Notes: generated by a model from the letters alone, not told the origin. Counted from the first letter of the stretch, positions 17,303 to 27,495 are shown. The stretch: 64,000 bases of DNA from Sphingomonas sp. dw_22 (GCF_018449795.1 NZ_JAAVVE010000005.1:62001-126000), one strand, 5' to 3'. Translations and numbers: made by a program.

Positions 17303-17887
17303 ATGGATATCCGCATTTCGGGGCATCAGGTCGATACGGGCGATGCGCTCAAGACGCAGGTGACCGATCGACTCCAGGGTATCGCCGACAAATATTTCTC
17401 CCGGGCGCTTTCGGCCCAGGCGACCTTCGGCAAGGGGCCGCATGATTTCGGCTTCACCTGCGACATCGTCATGCACGTGATGCAGGGCCTGGTGCTCAAG
17501 GCGACCAACAGCGGCAATGAAGCGCATGGCGCGTTCGACGGGGCGGCCGATCGCATCGACAAGCAGCTCCGCCGCTACACGCGCCGGCTGAAGGATCGCC
17601 AGAACGGCGTCGTCAATGCGCTGGCCGAAGTGGGTGCCTATGATGCCGGCTACACGCTGTTCCAGGAGACGGCCGAGGAGGAGGAGCCCTCGGATGCACC
17701 GCTTGTCATCGCCGAGACGCGCGTCGACGTGCCCGAAGCCACGGTCTCGGACGCGGTGATGATGCTCGATCTGCGCCACACCAATGCGCTTCTCTTCCGC
17801 AACACCGGCACGGGTGCGTTCAACATGGTCTATCGCCGCGGCGACGGGACGATCGGATGGGTTGAGCCCAACCGCGCACCGGCCTAA
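17303..17887 (+). CDS. hpf: Ribosome hibernation promoting factor (long form)
   Basis: Long HPF dimerises 70S ribosomes into inactive 100S particles in stationary phase. The 194-residue product has the N-terminal HPF/YfiA domain (MDIRISGHQVDTGDAL to about residue 105). After a linker comes the C-terminal dimerisation domain (about 140-190) with the MMLDLRHTNALLFRNTGTG segment. GGAGG lies 8 bases before the ATG. It precedes ptsN, the same pairing seen near rpoN in many proteobacteria, although rpoN is not in this window. Confidence 0.93.
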   Translation: MDIRISGHQVDTGDALKTQVTDRLQGIADKYFSRALSAQATFGKGPHDFGFTCDIVMHVMQGLVLKATNSGNEAHGAFDGAADRIDKQLRRYTRRLKDRQNGVVNALAEVGAYDAGYTLFQETAEEEEPSDAPLVIAETRVDVPEATVSDAVMMLDLRHTNALLFRNTGTGAFNMVYRRGDGTIGWVEPNRAPA

Positions 17888-17928
17888 GCGCATCCCCGCC
17901 GGGGCGGGCCAAAGCATTTGGATTACCG

Positions 17929-18396
17929 ATGACCGATTTGAGCGATCTGCTCGTGCCGGAGGCGGTGCTCGCCGGCGTGACTGCTGCCAACAAGAAGACG
18001 CTGTTCCAGCAATTGGGCGCGGCGGCGGCGCAGGCTTATCATCTCGACGCCAAGCTCGTCGCCGAGCGGCTGGCCGAGCGCGAGAAGCTGGGATCGACCG
18101 GCTTCGGCGGCGGAATCGCGATTCCGCACGCCAGGATCGAGGGGCTGGCCCATGTCGTCGCGGTCTTCGCGCGCCTGGAGCAGCCGGTCGATTTCGCCGC
18201 GGTGGACGATCTGCCGGTCGATCTGGTGTTCATGCTGCTTTCGCCCGTCGGCGCGGGTGCCGACCATCTGAAGGCGCTCGCCAGCGTCTCGCGTCGGCTG
18301 CGCGACCGCAATTTCGCGGCCAAGCTGCGCGGGGCGGGCTCGCCCGACGCCTTGTTCGCGCTCCTCGCCGGCGTCGAAGCGCGTGACGCCGCCTGA
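17929..18396 (+). CDS. ptsN: PTS IIA-like nitrogen regulatory protein PtsN
   Basis: PtsN (EIIA-Ntr) is the terminal phosphate acceptor of the nitrogen phosphotransferase system, which regulates potassium and nitrogen metabolism. The 155-residue protein carries the phosphorylatable histidine in GIAIPHARIEGL (near residue 66). The surrounding REKLGSTGFGGG is a family signature. It lies 41 bases after hpf and its stop overlaps the next gene by 14 bases. Confidence 0.93.
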   Translation: MTDLSDLLVPEAVLAGVTAANKKTLFQQLGAAAAQAYHLDAKLVAERLAEREKLGSTGFGGGIAIPHARIEGLAHVVAVFARLEQPVDFAAVDDLPVDLVFMLLSPVGAGADHLKALASVSRRLRDRNFAAKLRGAGSPDALFALLAGVEARDAA

Positions 18397-18862
18397 GCCT
18401 GCGCCAGGCGGCGAGCCGACCGGCGCCGAAGCGCATTTCCGCGCGCTCGAATCGCTCTATGCGGCCGCGCCGATCAACCGGCTGTTCGAATCGGTGCTGG
18501 AAATACCCGAGCCCGGCATCGCGCGGATCCGCTTCATGATCGACGAGCGCTTCTTCCACGCCGGCGGCGCGGCGCATGGCACCAGCTATTTCAAGATGCT
18601 CGACGATGCCGCCTTCTATGCGGCGAACAGCCTGGTCACCGATCGCTTCCTGCTGACGACGGCGTTCAACCTGCTGCTCACCAAGCCGCTCGGCCCTGGC
18701 CCGGTGGTCGCCGAGGGCCGTTGGGTGAGCGGCCAACGCCGGGTGTTCGTCGCGGAATCGCGGCTGATCGACGCGAACGGCGAGGAAGCGGCGCGCGGCA
18801 CGGGCACCTTCATGCGTTCGCGTATCCCGCTCGCCAGCCTGCCCGGCTATCGGGCCGGGTGA
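18383..18862 (+). CDS. PaaI family thioesterase
   Basis: This 159-residue hotdog-fold protein probably hydrolyses acyl-CoA thioesters. The family context HAGGAAHGTSYFKMLDDAAFYAA contains the hotdog helix with its acidic residue (the motif near residues 53-75), followed by LLTTAFNLLLTKP and the strand FVAESRLIDANGE. The start is GTG at 18383, inside the ptsN 3' end, so translation is likely coupled. The substrate cannot be told. The stop overlaps the next start as TGATG. Confidence 0.85.
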   Translation: MTPPEPAPGGEPTGAEAHFRALESLYAAAPINRLFESVLEIPEPGIARIRFMIDERFFHAGGAAHGTSYFKMLDDAAFYAANSLVTDRFLLTTAFNLLLTKPLGPGPVVAEGRWVSGQRRVFVAESRLIDANGEEAARGTGTFMRSRIPLASLPGYRAG

Positions 18863-19203
18863 TGGCGGCGCGGCTCACCAGCGCCATGCTCGTCAGCGCG
18901 CTGGTCCGCCGGGTGAACCAGCAGGGCGGATCGGCGATGGTCCTCGCCCGCGGCGACGAGACTGCGGGCGCGATCCTGTTGCTGACGCTTGAGCGCGGCG
19001 CCCATCCCCGCTTCCTGGAACGCGGCATCGGGCCGGACGGAATGCCCGCCTTGCTCCCCTCGGGGCCTGCCGAAATTGCGGACGAAACCGAGGTCACGGC
19101 CTATTGGCAACGCCGCCGATCGCGCGATTCGGACCTGTGGGTGGTCGAACTGGATATCGCAGAGGCGGAACGGTTCGCCGCTGAAACGATGGGGATCGGT
19201 TGA
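18862..19203 (+). CDS. DUF1491 family protein
   Basis: This 113-residue protein matches the alphaproteobacterial DUF1491 family: the pattern LVSALVRRVNQQGGSAMVLARGDETAGAI (in part), LLTLERG, a central YWQRRRSRDSDLWVVELD and the C-terminal AERFAAETM. It has no signal peptide or membrane segment. The function is unknown. It overlaps the thioesterase gene by one base and is the last gene of this plus-strand run before the cell-wall hydrolase. Confidence 0.88.
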   Translation: MAARLTSAMLVSALVRRVNQQGGSAMVLARGDETAGAILLLTLERGAHPRFLERGIGPDGMPALLPSGPAEIADETEVTAYWQRRRSRDSDLWVVELDIAEAERFAAETMGIG

Positions 19204-19361
19204 CGCGCGCGCGCCTGGCGGGCACAGGCACTCCACTTTCCATAGCGTTGTGCCGCTCGGGGTCAGAGATCGAACGGTTACGCAGTCGGGGGGAAAGCCC
19301 GGAGGATCCCAAAGCAAAGGCGGGGATTCGCCGCGCACCAACCGCATAGTAATGAATCTCA

Positions 19362-20012
19362 ATGAAGTTTCTGCCACGCGCCGCGACTTTCGCGGCTGTG
19401 ACCTTCTGCGCTGGCGCACTTGCGAATGCAGCCACGCTCGATGCAACTCCGCTGACCCTGGCGCAGGATGTGCCGGTCAAGCAAATCAACGTCTCGCAGC
19501 CCCAGGATGTTCCCGCGCCCCAGTCGGCGGCGGCTTCCCAGCAGGGCGCAGTCGTTCAGCCCCTTCCCCAGGATCAGGTCGAGGAAGACGCCGATTATGC
19601 GTCCCTGTCCGATGCCGTCGCTTCGCAGGAAGCTGATTCCGATTCCGATTCCGACCGCGAGCTGACCTGCCTCGCCACCGGCATCTATTACGAAGCCAAG
19701 AGCGAGCCGCTCGCCGGCCAGCTCGCCGTGGCCGATGTCATCCTCAATCGCACCGCTTCGGGCCGTTTCCCCAAGTCGGTCTGCTCGGTAATCACCCAGC
19801 CGGGCCAGTTCTCGTTCGTGCGCGGCGGCAAGCTGCCGACCCCGCCGGCCAACGCGCAGTGGCGCCGGGCGATCGCGGTCGCCCAGGTTGCCAGGAAGGA
19901 TCTGTGGGACAGCCCCGCCGGTGACGCGCTCTATTTCCATGCGCGCTATTCCAAGGCGAGCTGGGGCCGCGCCCGCGTCGCAACCGTCGGCAACCACGTC
20001 TTCTATCGCTGA
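19362..20012 (+). CDS. Cell wall hydrolase, SleB-like
   Basis: This exported protein has 216 residues. An N-terminal signal peptide (about 1-24, ending ALANAA) is followed by a Pro/Gln-rich low-complexity linker (about 35-85) and a C-terminal Hydrolase_2 (SleB-type) domain. That domain begins ELTCLATGIYYEAKSEP; its glutamate (near residue 110) is the expected catalytic acid of a lytic transglycosylase or glucosaminidase. A short DSDSDSD repeat precedes the domain. It probably trims peptidoglycan in the periplasm. A gap of 158 bases upstream should hold its promoter. Confidence 0.9.
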   Translation: MKFLPRAATFAAVTFCAGALANAATLDATPLTLAQDVPVKQINVSQPQDVPAPQSAAASQQGAVVQPLPQDQVEEDADYASLSDAVASQEADSDSDSDRELTCLATGIYYEAKSEPLAGQLAVADVILNRTASGRFPKSVCSVITQPGQFSFVRGGKLPTPPANAQWRRAIAVAQVARKDLWDSPAGDALYFHARYSKASWGRARVATVGNHVFYR

Positions 20013-20074
20013 TGGGGTCGCAGGGGCGGCCCGGCGGGCTTCCCCTCGTTCGTGAAATGTTCTAGCGAGCGGGG

Positions 20075-20569
20075 ATGCGCACAGAGCCATCCCCGCTCGC
20101 GGCCTTGCCGGCCGCTTCCCCTCTGTTGGCGGCCGATGTGGCGCGCGGCGTCACGCGCATGCTGTTGCGCCACGATTGCATGGCGATCCCCGAAGTGCCG
20201 CTCGAAGGGGGTCGCCGCGCCGACCTGATGGCGCTCGATTCGCGCGGCAACATCGTCATCGTCGAGATCAAGGTGTCGCGGGCCGATCTGCTTGGCGACG
20301 GCAAATGGACCGATTATCTCGCCCATTGCGATCGCTTCTTCTGGGCGGTTCCATCGGGTTTCGATCTCCGCCCGTTCGAGCAGCCTGGCTTCCTGCCCGA
20401 GCGCGCCGGGCTGATCGTCGCCGATCGCTACGACGCTGCCGTGGTGCGCGAGGCCGCGACGGTCCCGCTCGCCATCCCGACGCGCAAGAAATGCACGCTA
20501 GCCTTTGGCCGCCGTGCCGCGCGCCGGTTGATCCAACTCGTCGATCCCGAAGCCGAGCAACCGTTTTAG
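20075..20569 (+). CDS. mmcB: MmcB family DNA repair protein
   Basis: MmcB is a conserved alphaproteobacterial protein (DUF1052) linked in Caulobacter to mitomycin C tolerance. The 164-residue product has a PD-(D/E)XK nuclease-like core: RRADLMALD, then VIVEIKVSRADLLGDGKWTDYL near residues 60-85, which contains the Glu-x-Lys pair. The final segment RRAARRLIQLVDP is also conserved. I see no SOS box upstream. It is transcribed alone, facing the ankyrin gene. Confidence 0.88.
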   Translation: MRTEPSPLAALPAASPLLAADVARGVTRMLLRHDCMAIPEVPLEGGRRADLMALDSRGNIVIVEIKVSRADLLGDGKWTDYLAHCDRFFWAVPSGFDLRPFEQPGFLPERAGLIVADRYDAAVVREAATVPLAIPTRKKCTLAFGRRAARRLIQLVDPEAEQPF

Positions 20570-20601
20570 GTTGTTCGGCCCAAGTTCGTCATCCCGGCGA
20601 T

Positions 20602-21207
20602 TCAGAGCTTCGGCCCGGCCACTGCCCGCACTTTCACCTTCGGCGCATCGGCCAGCAGCTTGGCGATCGCGGGATAGCGCGCTTCCTGCCGGGCATAGTC
20701 GCGCGCCGAGAGGCCGCCGCCGAAATCGGCCTTGTCGGGATCGGCGCCGGCGTCGAGCAGCGCGCGCACGATCTCGATGTCATGCACCTGCACCGCGCGG
20801 ATCAGCGGCGTCGCACCGCCGGCATTGGCCAGGTTCACATTGGCCTTCTTGGCGAGCAGCGCGGTGACGCCCGGTTGCCAGCCGCGCTCGGCGGCGACCA
20901 GCAGGGGCGTATTGCCCTCGCGGTCCTGGATGTTGACGTTCACGTCGGGCTGATTGATGAGCACGGTCAGATAGGTGGCGTCGCTGCGCTTGATAACGAT
21001 ATGAAGCGCAGCCTCGCCGGTGTTGCGATCCTTGGTGTTGACGATGCGCAGCGTCTTGTCCTGGAGGAAATTATTGACCTTGGTGCCGTCGGCCTTGCGG
21101 ACGGCTTCCAGGAACTCATAGCTGTCGGAAAAATGCTGCGCTGCGGCCGGCGTAGCGGCGAGGACGAGTGCGGCCGCTGCCGCAACGCGAAAGACACGAA
21201 CCTTCAT
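20602..21207 (-). CDS. Exported ankyrin repeat protein
   Basis: This 201-residue protein has a signal peptide (cleavage predicted near ATPAAAQ, residue 23) and about four ankyrin repeats between residues 60 and 185. The repeat signatures include GEAALHIVIKR, GNTPLLVAAERG and GATPLIRAVQVHDIEIVRALLDAGAD (in part). Such periplasmic ankyrin proteins mediate protein contacts; the partner here is unknown. It is divergent from the SCO1-like gene with a 71-base shared intergenic region. Confidence 0.85.
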   Translation of the reverse strand: MKVRVFRVAAAAALVLAATPAAAQHFSDSYEFLEAVRKADGTKVNNFLQDKTLRIVNTKDRNTGEAALHIVIKRSDATYLTVLINQPDVNVNIQDREGNTPLLVAAERGWQPGVTALLAKKANVNLANAGGATPLIRAVQVHDIEIVRALLDAGADPDKADFGGGLSARDYARQEARYPAIAKLLADAPKVKVRAVAGPKL

Positions 21208-21278
21208 GATACGCGTAAAACCCTTGATGCCAGGAATTCTTGCAACCGAGTCCCTATCAGATCATGGCAGGCGGTGCC

Positions 21279-21863
21279 ATGAATAGGATGTTTCCCGCCC
21301 TAGCGCTGCTCTTGTCAGCCTCCGCGCTTGCCGGCTGCGGCCAGTCCCAGCAGCCGCCGCTTGCCGGCGCGCGGATCGGTGGCCCCTTCGCGCTCACCGA
21401 TCAGAACGGCAAGACGGTGCATGACACGGATTTCGCCGGCAAATATCGCATCGTCTATTTCGGCTACACCTATTGCCCCGATGTCTGCCCGACGGACATG
21501 CAGAAGATCGGCCAGGCGATGCGCATCCTCGACAAGGGCGATCCCGCCCTGTCGGACAAGATCGTGCCGATCTTCATCACCGTCGATCCCGAACGCGATA
21601 CGCCGCCGGTGCTCAAGCAGTTCGTCGCCAATTTCCATCCGCGTGTGGTGGGCTTGACCGGCAGCCCCGATGCGATCGCCCGGGTCGCGAAGGATTATGC
21701 CGTCTATTTCAAGAAGCAGCCGGTCTCGGCCGGCGGCGGTTATCTGGTCGATCACCTCGCGGTCGCCTTCCTGATGGGGCCGAAAGGCGAGCCGATCGCC
21801 TCGCTGCCGATCGACAAGGACGGCGATGCGGTCGCCGCCGATCTCAGGCACTGGGTCCGGTGA
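21279..21863 (+). CDS. SCO1/SenC family copper-binding lipoprotein
   Basis: SCO proteins deliver copper to, or reduce cysteines of, the CuA site of cytochrome c oxidase. The 194-residue product has a lipoprotein signal with lipobox LAGC (Cys20), a thioredoxin-like fold and the copper-binding CPDVC motif near residue 66, preceded by YFGYTY. A conserved His lies in YLVDHLAVAF. I chose the ATG at 21279, which gives a compact signal peptide; a start 39 bases upstream is possible. Confidence 0.9.
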   Translation: MNRMFPALALLLSASALAGCGQSQQPPLAGARIGGPFALTDQNGKTVHDTDFAGKYRIVYFGYTYCPDVCPTDMQKIGQAMRILDKGDPALSDKIVPIFITVDPERDTPPVLKQFVANFHPRVVGLTGSPDAIARVAKDYAVYFKKQPVSAGGGYLVDHLAVAFLMGPKGEPIASLPIDKDGDAVAADLRHWVR

Positions 21864-22294
21864 GCGGGCGTTTCTGGGAAGATACGCCGCTCGACAAGCT
21901 CGACCGGGCGGAATGGGAAGCGCTGTGCGACGGCTGCGGCAAATGCTGCGTCCACAAGCTCGAGGACGAGGATACCGGCGAGGTCCACGCCACCAATGTC
22001 GCCTGTCGCCTGCTCGATCGGCGGATGGGCCGATGCAGCGACTACAAGCATCGCCACGCCTATGTCAGCGAATGCGTGCGGCTGAATTCGCGCAACGTCC
22101 ATGAGATCGAATGGCTGCCCTCTACCTGCGCCTATCGCCTGCGCGCGGCGGGCGAGCCGCTGCCCGGATGGCATTATCTGGTGTGCGGCGATCCCGAGGC
22201 GGTCCATGCCGCCGGCCAGTCGACGCGCGGCTGGACGATCTCCGAGGACGATGCCGGCGATTTCGAGAACCATCTGGTGGATCGCGAGCTGTGA
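21860..22294 (+). CDS. YcgN family cysteine cluster protein
   Basis: This 144-residue cytoplasmic protein belongs to the UPF0260/YcgN family (zinc- or iron-binding CxxCxxCC domain). It shows CDGCGKCC at residues about 23-30 and further conserved cysteines in VACRLLDRRMGRCSDY, SECVRL, STCAYRL and LVCGDPE. The start is GTG at 21860, overlapping the SCO stop. The biochemical role of the family is not established. Confidence 0.88.
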   Translation: MSGRFWEDTPLDKLDRAEWEALCDGCGKCCVHKLEDEDTGEVHATNVACRLLDRRMGRCSDYKHRHAYVSECVRLNSRNVHEIEWLPSTCAYRLRAAGEPLPGWHYLVCGDPEAVHAAGQSTRGWTISEDDAGDFENHLVDREL

Positions 22295-22962
22295 GCGACG
22301 TCGAGGTCGTCCGCCACGCCCGGGCGCGGCGGATGCGCCTCGCGGTCGATCCGCGCAGCGGCAAGGTGCGGCTCACGCTGCCGCCGCGCGCCTCGCTCCA
22401 GAAGGGGCTCGCCTGGGCGAACGAGCAGCATGCCTGGATCGCCACCCAGCGCGCCGCCTTGCCGCAGGGCACGCCGTTCGAGCCGGACACGCACTTCCCG
22501 TTCGCCGATCGCGAGATCGAGATCGTCTGGCCCGCCGGCAGCGCGCGGACGCCGCGTCTCGAGGGCGATCGCCTGCTCTGCGGCGGCCCGCGCGAGGGTC
22601 TGGAGCGCCGCGTCGAACATTGGCTGAAGCGCGAGGCGCTGCGGGTGCTGAGCGCGGAAACCGCCGAATATGCCGAACGCGCCGGCGTCACCGTCACCCG
22701 CGTCTCGATCGGCGATCCCACCGGCCGCTGGGGAAGCTGCGCCTCGTCCGGTGCGATCCGCTATAGCTGGCGGCTGATCCTCGCGCCCGCCTTCGTCCGC
22801 CGCGCCACGGTGGCGCACGAAGTCGCCCACCGCGTCCACATGAACCACGGCCCGGCCTTCCATCGGCTGGTGGAAACCCTGTTCGAAGCCGATCCCACCC
22901 CCGCGCGGGCCTGGCTGCGCCAGAGTGGTGCCGCGCTGCACTGGATCGGGCGCTACTCCTGA
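22291..22962 (+). CDS. YgjP-like metallopeptidase domain protein (M48/DUF45)
   Basis: This 223-residue protein carries the zinc motif HEVAHRVHMNHGPAFH near residue 177 (HExxH plus a downstream His). It is preceded by GRWGSCASSGAIRYSWRLILAP (in part), the signature of the YgjP/DUF45 family related to SprT. The start is GTG at 22291, overlapping the YcgN stop. The substrate is unknown. Its last 10 bases overlap the 3' end of the convergent PBP1A gene. Confidence 0.88.
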   Translation: MSDVEVVRHARARRMRLAVDPRSGKVRLTLPPRASLQKGLAWANEQHAWIATQRAALPQGTPFEPDTHFPFADREIEIVWPAGSARTPRLEGDRLLCGGPREGLERRVEHWLKREALRVLSAETAEYAERAGVTVTRVSIGDPTGRWGSCASSGAIRYSWRLILAPAFVRRATVAHEVAHRVHMNHGPAFHRLVETLFEADPTPARAWLRQSGAALHWIGRYS

Positions 22963-25097
22963 GGGAGGCGTCCGTCGTGCGGCGCGCGATCGGGCAGCGG
23001 CTGGACGGCGGGTGGCTGGCGTAGCGGCGCCCGGGTCGGAGTCGGCTGCGGCGCCGGTCCCTTGCCGGTCATCCGGTCGATCCAGCTCTGGTCGAGCTTG
23101 TCCTCGGGCGTCGGCGGGGCCTGGCCCTCCGGCTGGGGCTGTTGCTCGCTCCCGTCGGTCTGGGGCTGCTGGTCCTCGGGCAGCGGATTGCCGTCCTGGT
23201 CGACGAACATGCCGTTGTCGGGCGCGCCATAGGCGTCCTCCTCGGGCTCGAGCTGATATTCGGGCAGCGTCACCTGGGTATCGAACTGCTCGACCGGCCG
23301 GTTCGCCACCGCCTTGCCCATGAAGGCGGAGAAGGCGCGCGCCGGCGCGGTGCCGCCCTGCAGGCCGGGCACCACCCGGGCATCGTCGCGACCCATCCAT
23401 ACGCCGGTAGTGAGCCCGCTGGAAAAACCGACGAACCAGCCGTCCTTGTTCGACGTCGTCGTGCCGGTCTTGCCCGCCACCGGCCGGCCGATCTGCGCGG
23501 CGCGGCCCGTGCCCGTATTGACCGCGGTCTGGAGCAGGTCGGTCATCTGCGCGGCGACATAGGGGGCGACCAGCACATGGCTGGTATCCACCTCATGCTG
23601 GTAGATGACGTTGCCGTTCGCAGTGACGCGGGTGATGCCATAGGGCGTCACCGCCACGCCCTTGCTGGCGACCGAGGCGAAGGCCCGCGTCATGTCGATC
23701 AGCCGCACGTCGGACGTGCCGAGCACCATCGCCGGATGGGTATCGATCGGCGTGGTCAGCCCGAAGCGCTTGGCCATGTCGGCAACGGTGCCGAAGCCGA
23801 CTTCCTGCCCCAGCTTCGCCGCGACCGTGTTGATCGAATAGGCGAAGGCGGTGCGCAGCGTGATCTCGCCGCTGTTGCGGCCCGAGCTGTTGCGCGGGCT
23901 CCAGCCGGCGATCGTGACCGGCTCGTCGACGATTGTGTCGTCGGGCTTGTGGCCGGCCTCCAGCGCCGCGAGATAGACGAACAGCTTGAACGCCGAACCC
24001 GGCTGGCGCGTCGCCTGGGTCGCGCGGTTGTAGATCGACGCGACATAGTCCTTGCCGCCCACCAGCGCGCGCACCGCGCCGTCGCGGTCTAGGCTCACCA
24101 GCGCGCCCTGGGCATTGCCCGGCGCGTTCTTGCGGATCGCATCGTCGGCGGCGCGCTGCATGCCCAGGTCCAGCGTCGTCCAGACTTCCAGCGGCGCCTC
24201 GGTCTCGTCGATCAGCACTTCGAGCTGGGGCAGCGCCCAGTCGGTGAAGTAGCGCACGCTGTTCTGCTTGGGCTCGGGCGCGAGCTGGACGGACTTGGGA
24301 TCGGTCGCGTCAGCCTCGGCGCGGGAGATCTTGCCCGCGTCCACCATCACGTCGAGCACCACGCTGGCGCGGTTCACCGCGGCCTCGGCATCGGCGGTCG
24401 GCGAATAATGCGACGGCGCCTTCACCAGCCCGGCGATCACCGCCGCCTCGGCCAGCGTCAGGTTGGTCGCCGGATGGCCGAAGAATTTCCGGCTCGCCGC
24501 GTCGATGCCGTAGGCGCCGCCGCCGAAATAGACCTTGTTGAGATAGAGCTCCAGGATCTGGTGCTTGGAGAATTTCCGCTCCATCGCCAGCGCCAGGATG
24601 CCCTCGCGGAACTTGCGGCCCAGATTATATTTGTTCGACAGGAAGATCGTCCGCGCGACCTGCTGGGTGATGGTAGATCCGCCCTGGAGCCGCCGGCCCT
24701 CGTCGTGCAGCCGCTTCGCCACCCACAGCATGCGCGCGACGCCGATCGGATCGACGCCCCAATGCGATTCGAATCGGCGATCCTCCACGGCGACGATCGC
24801 GTCGCGCATCACCTTGGGGATCCGGTCATAGGAGATCCACTCGCCATAGCTCGGCCCGAGCGAGACGAGCACCGTCCCGTCCGCGGCGTGGACGCGGATC
24901 ATCTGGCCGTTGGGCGAGGATTTCAGCTCGTCATAGCTCGGCAGCGACGATTTGGTCGAATAGACCGCGATGCCCAGGCCGATCAGCGCGACCAGCGCCA
25001 GCGTGCCGCCGGCGATGAAGGTCCACAGGAAGATGCGCTTCCACGCGGAGCCCCTGCGCCACCAGGATTTGCGGGAAGATTTGGATCTGGATGCCAT
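22953..25097 (-). CDS. mrcA: Penicillin-binding protein 1A (bifunctional glycosyltransferase/transpeptidase)
   Basis: This inner-membrane peptidoglycan synthase has 714 residues. A basic N terminus and one membrane helix (about 22-45) precede the GT51 domain, with catalytic Glu in VAVEDRRF near residue 104 and the GGSTITQQ and KFREGILALAMERKFSK motifs. The transpeptidase domain has SxxK as SAFK near residue 367, SxN as SIN near 420 and KTG near 541. The last 110 residues are a Pro/Gln/Glu-rich low-complexity tail. A 43-base gap separates it from msrB upstream. Confidence 0.96.
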   Translation of the reverse strand: MASRSKSSRKSWWRRGSAWKRIFLWTFIAGGTLALVALIGLGIAVYSTKSSLPSYDELKSSPNGQMIRVHAADGTVLVSLGPSYGEWISYDRIPKVMRDAIVAVEDRRFESHWGVDPIGVARMLWVAKRLHDEGRRLQGGSTITQQVARTIFLSNKYNLGRKFREGILALAMERKFSKHQILELYLNKVYFGGGAYGIDAASRKFFGHPATNLTLAEAAVIAGLVKAPSHYSPTADAEAAVNRASVVLDVMVDAGKISRAEADATDPKSVQLAPEPKQNSVRYFTDWALPQLEVLIDETEAPLEVWTTLDLGMQRAADDAIRKNAPGNAQGALVSLDRDGAVRALVGGKDYVASIYNRATQATRQPGSAFKLFVYLAALEAGHKPDDTIVDEPVTIAGWSPRNSSGRNSGEITLRTAFAYSINTVAAKLGQEVGFGTVADMAKRFGLTTPIDTHPAMVLGTSDVRLIDMTRAFASVASKGVAVTPYGITRVTANGNVIYQHEVDTSHVLVAPYVAAQMTDLLQTAVNTGTGRAAQIGRPVAGKTGTTTSNKDGWFVGFSSGLTTGVWMGRDDARVVPGLQGGTAPARAFSAFMGKAVANRPVEQFDTQVTLPEYQLEPEEDAYGAPDNGMFVDQDGNPLPEDQQPQTDGSEQQPQPEGQAPPTPEDKLDQSWIDRMTGKGPAPQPTPTRAPLRQPPAVQPLPDRAPHDGRLPQE

Positions 25098-25140
25098 CGA
25101 AGGGTGGTCGGATACTGCCTATCCGGCCAACTCACAAGGA

Positions 25141-25578
25141 TTAGGAGTGGTCCGCCTCGTTGCCGCTAGCGCCGTCCGCGTTGCCGCCACGTGAACGAAA
25201 CTCCAGGCTCAGCGAATTCATGCAGTAACGCAGCCCTGTCGGCGGCGGCCCATCGGGGAAGACATGGCCAAGATGCCCGTCGCAGCGCGCGCAGCGCGCC
25301 TCGATGCGGCGCATGCCATGGCTCACATCGGCATGCTCGACGACATGGTCCGCCGCGATCGGCTGGGTGAAGCTCGGCCAGCCCGAACCCGAATCATATT
25401 TGTCGACGCTGTCGAACAGTTCGAGCTGGCACGCGGCGCAGCGATAGATGCCGTCGGCCTTGTTGTTGTTGTAGCGGCCGGAAAAGGCGCGTTCGGTGCC
25501 GGCTTCGCGCAGCACATGGAATTGTTCTGGGCTCAGGCGCTTGCGCCACTCGGACTCGGGGAGATTCAGATGCTCCAT
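25141..25578 (-). CDS. msrB: Peptide-methionine (R)-S-oxide reductase MsrB
   Basis: MsrB reduces the R form of methionine sulfoxide in proteins. The 145-residue protein has the zinc-binding pairs CAAC (near 47) and [12 protein letters not shown] (near 95), and the catalytic RYCMNS (near 122). It has no signal peptide, so it is cytoplasmic, unlike the exported MsrA encoded at 47.2 kb. A C-terminal tail of about 15 polar residues ([15 protein letters not shown]) is unusual and probably disordered. Confidence 0.95.
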   Translation of the reverse strand: MEHLNLPESEWRKRLSPEQFHVLREAGTERAFSGRYNNNKADGIYRCAACQLELFDSVDKYDSGSGWPSFTQPIAADHVVEHADVSHGMRRIEARCARCDGHLGHVFPDGPPPTGLRYCMNSLSLEFRSRGGNADGASGNEADHS

Positions 25579-25702
25579 GGCCCCGATGTGTGCTCGCCCG
25601 TGCCTTCCGTCAATCCGGATTGACGATGATCCGCTTCATGCCGCCGCGGACGGCAGGATTCCGATTGCGGGGCGCGCGGCCGCGATATAGCGGCGTCGGA
25701 CC

Positions 25703-26011
25703 ATGGCTATAAGAGCTGCGATTCTGCTGGGCCTCGCCCTTTCGCTCGCCGGCTGCGCGGTGCCCGAGGCGCGGCTGCGCGCCGGGCTGGTCCGCGCCGG
25801 CCTGCCCAAGCCGCTTTCCGCCTGCATGGCCGATCGGATGGTCGACCGGCTCTCGCTCAAGCAGCTCATGCGGATAGCCGATCTGCCCAAGGCGTCCAGG
25901 TCCGAGTCGATCGAGCAGTTCCTCCACCGCATCCGCGCGCTGGGCGACTCGGAAATCGTCGGCGTCACCACCAGCTCGGCCGCGCTCTGCGCCACCGGCC
26001 TCGCCCACTAG
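25703..26011 (+). CDS. Small putative lipoprotein
   Basis: This 102-residue protein begins with a lipoprotein signal and lipobox LAGC (Cys18). The mature part has a repeated hydrophobic helix pattern, two further cysteines (SACMADRM and ALCATG) and a LKQLMRIADL segment. I do not recognise a named domain. It is divergent from msrB and precedes the long inverted repeat. Confidence 0.7.
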   Translation: MAIRAAILLGLALSLAGCAVPEARLRAGLVRAGLPKPLSACMADRMVDRLSLKQLMRIADLPKASRSESIEQFLHRIRALGDSEIVGVTTSSAALCATGLAH

Positions 26012-26041
26012 GCGGCGCTTGGCATGCGCTCTCCTCTATCC

Positions 26042-26149
26042 GTCACCCCGGCCGAAGTGCCGGGGTCCACTCCTCCTCCAGAGAGCCCCTTGAGCCTCTA
26101 GCCGCTCTCCCAGCATCCTGGTGGACCCCGGCACTTCGTCCGGGGTGAC
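26042..26149. repeat. Long inverted repeat, 29-base arms
   Basis: The left arm (26042-26070, beginning GTCACCCCGGCCGAAGTGCC) and the right arm (26121-26149, ending TCCGGGGTGAC) are reverse complements with one mismatch in 29. The spacer is 50 bases. Each arm also contains a small internal palindrome (GGCACTTC/GAAGTGCC context). It looks like a paired REP-type element; no T tract follows either arm. It lies between the small lipoprotein gene and sucC. Confidence 0.85.
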
Positions 26150-26295
26150 CAGGGAAGTCAGCACGTCAAACCCATTATTTATTGCAATTCAATCGCAATC
26201 GCATTTGCGCTGGAAAGGGTGGATTCCCCCGCCCCGCTGTGCTTAAGGCGAGCCCGTCCCATTCCCGATCTTCGAATTAGAGGCGGATCGCTCCC

Positions 26296-27495
<1,200 letters not shown>

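Noticed and set aside
19204..19361. Possible riboswitch-like leader before the SleB-like hydrolase
   Set aside because: The segment is structured and has purine-rich parts, but I could not match it to a known riboswitch core or draw a convincing conserved fold.
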